Origin: Chitinophaga hostae | Lineage (GTDB): Bacteria; Bacteroidota; Bacteroidia; Chitinophagales; Chitinophagaceae | NCBI RefSeq assembly: GCF_018224885.1 | Contig: NZ_JAGTXB010000008.1 | Span: 62,001-126,000, forward strand | Length of the DNA: 64,000 bases | Reading direction: 5' to 3' | Shown here: in pieces, positions 61,119-64,000 of the stretch | Numbering within the stretch: position 1 is the first letter of the stretch | Layout: every line of letters begins with the position of its first letter | The notes under the pieces: model-generated | The model's database searches: none | Told to the model about the DNA's origin: nothing | What the model saw: the letters and a program-made list of their open reading frames with translations, nothing else | Program-made: the position numbers and the translations under genes

Positions 61119-61952
61119 GTGAGTACCTGGGATCGTAAAGCATTAAATTTTATCAATCAAACAAGTCGTTGGGATAAGGATAAACACATTTCCTCTTTTC
61201 TGGCATTCAGCATTTCGCTCGTAAAAAACCTGACAGAAGCCAATGTTGCCCTGCAGGTTGAGTTGGAAGATGAAGAAACTGCCAAGGTGAAATGTGCTTC
61301 TCCCGTTCATCTGAACGATATTGTGATGAACCCGGATCCTATCAGGAAACTGCTCTATGCCCAGGGTTTCAAAACCATTTACTGGCGGGAGATACCACCG
61401 GCAAAAGAAAACGTATTCAAAGAAGTATTGCCCGCTTTTTCTTCTGCCATTATTATCCCTATCAACACAACACCCAACAACAGCCTGTTAATCCTGGGCT
61501 GGAGCGAGCCGCAGGCCTTTGATCCCGGGTTCCTGGAATGTATAGAAACGATGCGCTTACGGTTAAAGGAAATACTGTTGCAATCGCAGCAACACCTGTA
61601 CTTTCAGCGGATAGCCGTCCGTTTTTCGGCCATTTTGCATACCATCCCACACGCGCTGGTGTTTATCAACAACGATGGTTTCTCCGGGTGGGTAAACCAG
61701 GAAGGCGCAGCCCTGCTGGGGCTTTCAGGACCAGGCGAGCAATTACCAGCCATCCTTTCTGATGCGATGACACAACTCCGTAATAAGGCATTGAACACGG
61801 CAGACATCTATAAAGAAGCGGTATTGCTGTTTTCATCTCCTGAAAATTCCATTTCCAACTGGATATGGCAAATGGAGCATAAAACCCTGCAGGTATCCTG
61901 TTTACCGGTAACCACCCAGCAGATCAGTGGCCGGTTATGGATATTTGAATAA
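61119..61952 (+). CDS. GAF/PAS-like sensor protein without output domain
   Basis: 277 residues from a GTG at 61119 (VSTWDRKALNFINQ). The first part (about 1-165; FLAFSISLVKNLTEANVALQ, SSAIIIPINTTPNNSLLILG) looks like a GAF-type domain. A coiled coil and a PAS-like domain follow (about 180-275; ILHTIPHALVFINNDGFSGW, VNQEGAALLGLSG). No kinase, phosphatase, cyclase or DNA-binding domain is present. It follows the RsbQ-like gene by 28 bp, occupying the place of RsbP, and converges on a REC/histidine kinase gene that could be its target. The assignment of the domains is by pattern only. Confidence 0.72.
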   Translation: MSTWDRKALNFINQTSRWDKDKHISSFLAFSISLVKNLTEANVALQVELEDEETAKVKCASPVHLNDIVMNPDPIRKLLYAQGFKTIYWREIPPAKENVFKEVLPAFSSAIIIPINTTPNNSLLILGWSEPQAFDPGFLECIETMRLRLKEILLQSQQHLYFQRIAVRFSAILHTIPHALVFINNDGFSGWVNQEGAALLGLSGPGEQLPAILSDAMTQLRNKALNTADIYKEAVLLFSSPENSISNWIWQMEHKTLQVSCLPVTTQQISGRLWIFE

Positions 61953-61956
61953 TGTA

Positions 61957-63063
61957 CTAATACCGTTGCCGCCACAGGAAATAAAAGGTACTCCCTTCAC
62001 CCGGCAGCGAATCCACCCATACCTTCCCCCCCTGCTCTTCTACAAGCAGTTTAAAAATATTTAACCCGATCCCGGTCCCCTCTTCTTTGCCTTCGTTATC
62101 CAGTCTTTCGAACAACCGGAAAATGCGGTCGGTATCACGTTTGGCAACACCGGGGCCATTATCTTTCACATAAAATTCGTAGAACTCCCCTTTATCTTCC
62201 CCGCCGATGGTAATGATCCCTTCTTTTTTATCATTGTATTTGATCGCATTAGAGATAAGGTTCTGGAATACCTGCTGTAATTTCAGCTTATTGGTTTCCA
62301 GCACCGGTAAAGTGCCGGCGGTATCAATGCTGATATGTGCTGGCGGGAACAGCAAGCGGGAAAGTTGCGTGATCAGCTCATGTACGTCTACGTCTTCAAT
62401 AGTTTGCTCCATGTCGCTTTGCCGGGTATATTCGAGCATCGAGGTAATCATTTCCGTGAGATGATTGGTAGCGCCCAATACAATCTTCATATATTCGCTC
62501 AGGTCGGGGGCCGACTGGATACGCTCATCTTCGTTGATCAGTGCCAGCAGGCCAATGGCGCCGGACAGCGGGGATTTAAGGTCGTGGGCTACCACATACA
62601 TAAAACGTTCCAGCTGTTTGTTGACCTTTTCTTTTTCCACCATTGCTTCCTTGAGTTCATACTGGTAGCGGTATAGCTTTTCGAATACAGTTACTTTAGC
62701 CCTGGTTACATTGATGTCCAAAGGTTTGGAGAGATAGTCTACCGCGCCCTGTTCGAAGCCGCGCATCACATATTGTTCTTCTTTGTTGATAGCGGTTACA
62801 AAAATGATGGAGATATCCTTTGTTTTGGGGTTGGCCTGTAACAGCCGGGCCACTTCATACCCGTCCATATCGGGCATCTGTACATCCAGCATGATCAATC
62901 CAATATCGCTATGGCGTAAAACAATTTTAAGGGCTTCATTACCGGATGTTGCTGTCAGGATTTCGCGGTTATCATCTTCCAGCATATGTTCCAGTGATAC
63001 CAGGTTTTCCGGCTTATCATCTACGAGCAGAATAGTAAATGTTTTTGGTTTGCGCTGCTTCAT
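61957..63063 (-). CDS. Receiver-histidine kinase hybrid
   Basis: 368 residues: an N-terminal receiver domain (about 8-125; LLVDDKPENL, acceptor Asp in LIMLDVQMPDMDGYEV near 59, Lys in YLSKPLD), a coiled coil, HisKA with FMYVVAHDLKSPLSGAIGLL (His about 160) and a HATPase domain (FQNLISNAIKYND, KDNGPGVAKRD, GTGIGLNIFK). It has no membrane span, so it is cytosolic. The receiver in front means the kinase is probably controlled by another kinase. It starts 3 bp after the CheB gene and converges with the PAS-like gene, 4 bp between stop codons. Confidence 0.93.
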   Translation of the reverse strand: MKQRKPKTFTILLVDDKPENLVSLEHMLEDDNREILTATSGNEALKIVLRHSDIGLIMLDVQMPDMDGYEVARLLQANPKTKDISIIFVTAINKEEQYVMRGFEQGAVDYLSKPLDINVTRAKVTVFEKLYRYQYELKEAMVEKEKVNKQLERFMYVVAHDLKSPLSGAIGLLALINEDERIQSAPDLSEYMKIVLGATNHLTEMITSMLEYTRQSDMEQTIEDVDVHELITQLSRLLFPPAHISIDTAGTLPVLETNKLKLQQVFQNLISNAIKYNDKKEGIITIGGEDKGEFYEFYVKDNGPGVAKRDTDRIFRLFERLDNEGKEEGTGIGLNIFKLLVEEQGGKVWVDSLPGEGSTFYFLWRQRY

Positions 63064-63066
63064 TTG

Positions 63067-63648
63067 TCAACTTTTATTTTCGATGCTTATGTTCCTTAAA
63101 AAATCTATCATTCCCTTTATCGTCATGGGCTGTACCCCCCGGCAAAGATCTATGGCTGCCTGTGGCATGATGCTGAATCCGGCGGTGTCGGGTCTTTGTG
63201 CAATACCTTTGCCACCGGCACGAATGATCCTGCAAAGCCCTGCCGCCCCGTCTTTATTGGCGCCGCTGAGTAAAATTCCCAGTGAGCGGGCGCCAAAAAC
63301 GCTGGCAGCACTGCTAAAGGTCAGGTCGATAGCAGGACGGCTAAAGTTTACCGGTTCAGCATAATCGAGGGAAAAGGAACCATCTTCTTCAATCAGCAGA
63401 TGGTAGTTTTGCGGGGCGAGGTAGATATTGCCCTGCAGCAGTGGTTCTTTATCTTCCGGCTCAGCAATGGGTTGCCGTATGGATAATAGTTTGTCCAGTT
63501 CACTCTCTACATTTTTCAGCCGGTGCAAAATAATTACCACTGGTATGGGAAAGGGAGATGGTAACTGGTTTAGCAATTCCACTAATACAGACATGCTGCC
63601 GGCAGATCCACCGATTACCAGGATACTGTATTTGAGGGGAAGCGTCAA
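63067..63648 (-). CDS. CheB-type methylesterase without receiver domain
   Basis: 193 residues from a TTG at 63648; the first ATG comes only after the catalytic Ser. The CheB triad is present: Ser in VIGGSAGSMSVL, His in VVIILHRLKN and Asp in LLSGANKDGAAGLCRI. It lacks the N-terminal receiver of chemotaxis CheB. Together with CheR (3 bp upstream) it would add and remove methyl groups on Glu residues of some target. No chemoreceptor, CheA or CheW is in the window, and stand-alone CheR-CheB pairs next to histidine kinases are common in Bacteroidota. Confidence 0.92.
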   Translation of the reverse strand: MTLPLKYSILVIGGSAGSMSVLVELLNQLPSPFPIPVVIILHRLKNVESELDKLLSIRQPIAEPEDKEPLLQGNIYLAPQNYHLLIEEDGSFSLDYAEPVNFSRPAIDLTFSSAASVFGARSLGILLSGANKDGAAGLCRIIRAGGKGIAQRPDTAGFSIMPQAAIDLCRGVQPMTIKGMIDFLRNISIENKS

Positions 63649-63651
63649 AAC

Positions 63652-64000
63652 TTATACTTTACGTCTGAAAATCTTATTTGCTGCGTTAACCGGTTCAAAT
63701 TTAAATCGTTCGTCGTTATACAGCAGCGACTCTTTAATTCCCAATGCCAGATAGCCCAGCGAAGTTAAGCTTTCATAAAATAACTTCACCACCCGTTCCT
63801 GTAGTGTTCTATTAAAGTATATAAAAACATTCCTGCAGCATATTAACTGAAATTCGTTGAATACCTGGTCTGTTACCAGGTTATGCTGAAAGAAAATAAT
63901 ATTACGTCGCAATGCCGCATCAATAATGGCAGTATCACAACCTGCCGTATAATAGTTAGAAAAGTCATTCACACCGCCGGACTGTATGTAATTACAGGTA
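63652..64000 (-). CDS. CheR-type methyltransferase, C-terminal part (5' end outside window)
   Basis: The frame is open to the window edge (TCNYIQSGGVNDFSNYY from 64000 inward), so this is the 3' end of a longer gene; the GTG at 63972 is internal. NIIFFQHNLVTDQVFNEFQL, ICCRNVFIYFNRTLQERVVK and LGYLALGIKESLLYNDERFK are the C-terminal motifs of SAM-dependent CheR protein-glutamate methyltransferases. It is followed by CheB after 3 bp. Confidence 0.9.
   Translation of the reverse strand, partial: TCNYIQSGGVNDFSNYYTAGCDTAIIDAALRRNIIFFQHNLVTDQVFNEFQLICCRNVFIYFNRTLQERVVKLFYESLTSLGYLALGIKESLLYNDERFKFEPVNAANKIFRRKV

Noticed and set aside
1..64000. tRNA or rRNA genes, prophage, toxin-antitoxin or defence systems
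   Set aside because: No cloverleaf, rRNA-like stretch, integrase, capsid, restriction or toxin motif was recognised by eye; a covariance-model and profile search would be needed to exclude small ones.

Overview
The window looks like chromosomal DNA of a Bacteroidota species, most likely from the Chitinophagaceae and Chitinophaga-like. This rests on gene content: two SusC/SusD pairs, a hybrid two-component regulator with a beta-propeller sensor, FecR/ECF sigma control, DUF3857 transglutaminase-like proteins and DUF937-OmpA. It also rests on promoter elements of the TTG-N19/20-TAnnTTTG type rather than sigma70 boxes. No phage, integrase, transposase, rRNA, tRNA or CRISPR array was recognised.

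Layout. 1-5.7 kb: threonine biosynthesis (end of a ThrA-type aspartokinase/homoserine dehydrogenase, thrB, thrC), then a TPR lipoprotein and rpe in the same direction. 5.7-8.7 kb: a single-domain response regulator and a soluble multi-PAS histidine kinase on the minus strand. 9-12.9 kb: housekeeping genes (purE, a PhoH-type ATPase, a small lipoprotein, ppa, an NlpC/P60 peptidase). 13-15.7 kb: two tandem sigma/zinc-finger anti-sigma pairs, the first sigma degenerate. 15.8-28.1 kb: guanine-deaminase-like protein, clpB, DUF937-OmpA protein, a GT1 glycosyltransferase, two adjacent DUF3857 proteins (one with an intact catalytic site, one without), queG and a DUF4350 protein.

28.2-47.4 kb is the main accessory region, a polysaccharide utilisation locus. 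It holds a 1353-residue hybrid two-component system, a PA14-containing GH31 (probable alpha-xylosidase), SusC, SusD and a surface lipoprotein. A serine hydrolase, a PI-PLC-like/alkaline phosphatase fusion and a GH2 beta-galactosidase-like enzyme follow. The enzyme pair suggests xyloglucan-type side chains, but no endo-acting enzyme is present. A Nudix-type regulator with a degenerate Nudix box and a HAD protein come next. 49.2-59 kb: a second locus on the minus strand with ECF sigma, FecR, STN-containing SusC, SusD, two TlpA-like thioredoxin proteins and an SRPBCC protein. 59.1-64 kb: a YncE-like propeller, an RsbQ-like alpha/beta hydrolase followed by a GAF/PAS-like sensor lacking any output domain, and a convergent CheR-CheB-REC/histidine kinase cluster cut by the window end.

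Non-coding structure is unusually rich. Four large palindromes built from TTAGC/TTTTAGC units (family A) occur, three of them lying between convergent genes and touching stop codons. Two roughly 200-bp palindromes (family B) share their ends but have different, still self-complementary, centres. A third type of palindrome lies upstream of the RsbQ-like gene. Between the two promoters ahead of the hybrid regulator there is a promoter-to-terminator interval of about 150 nt that could encode a small RNA.
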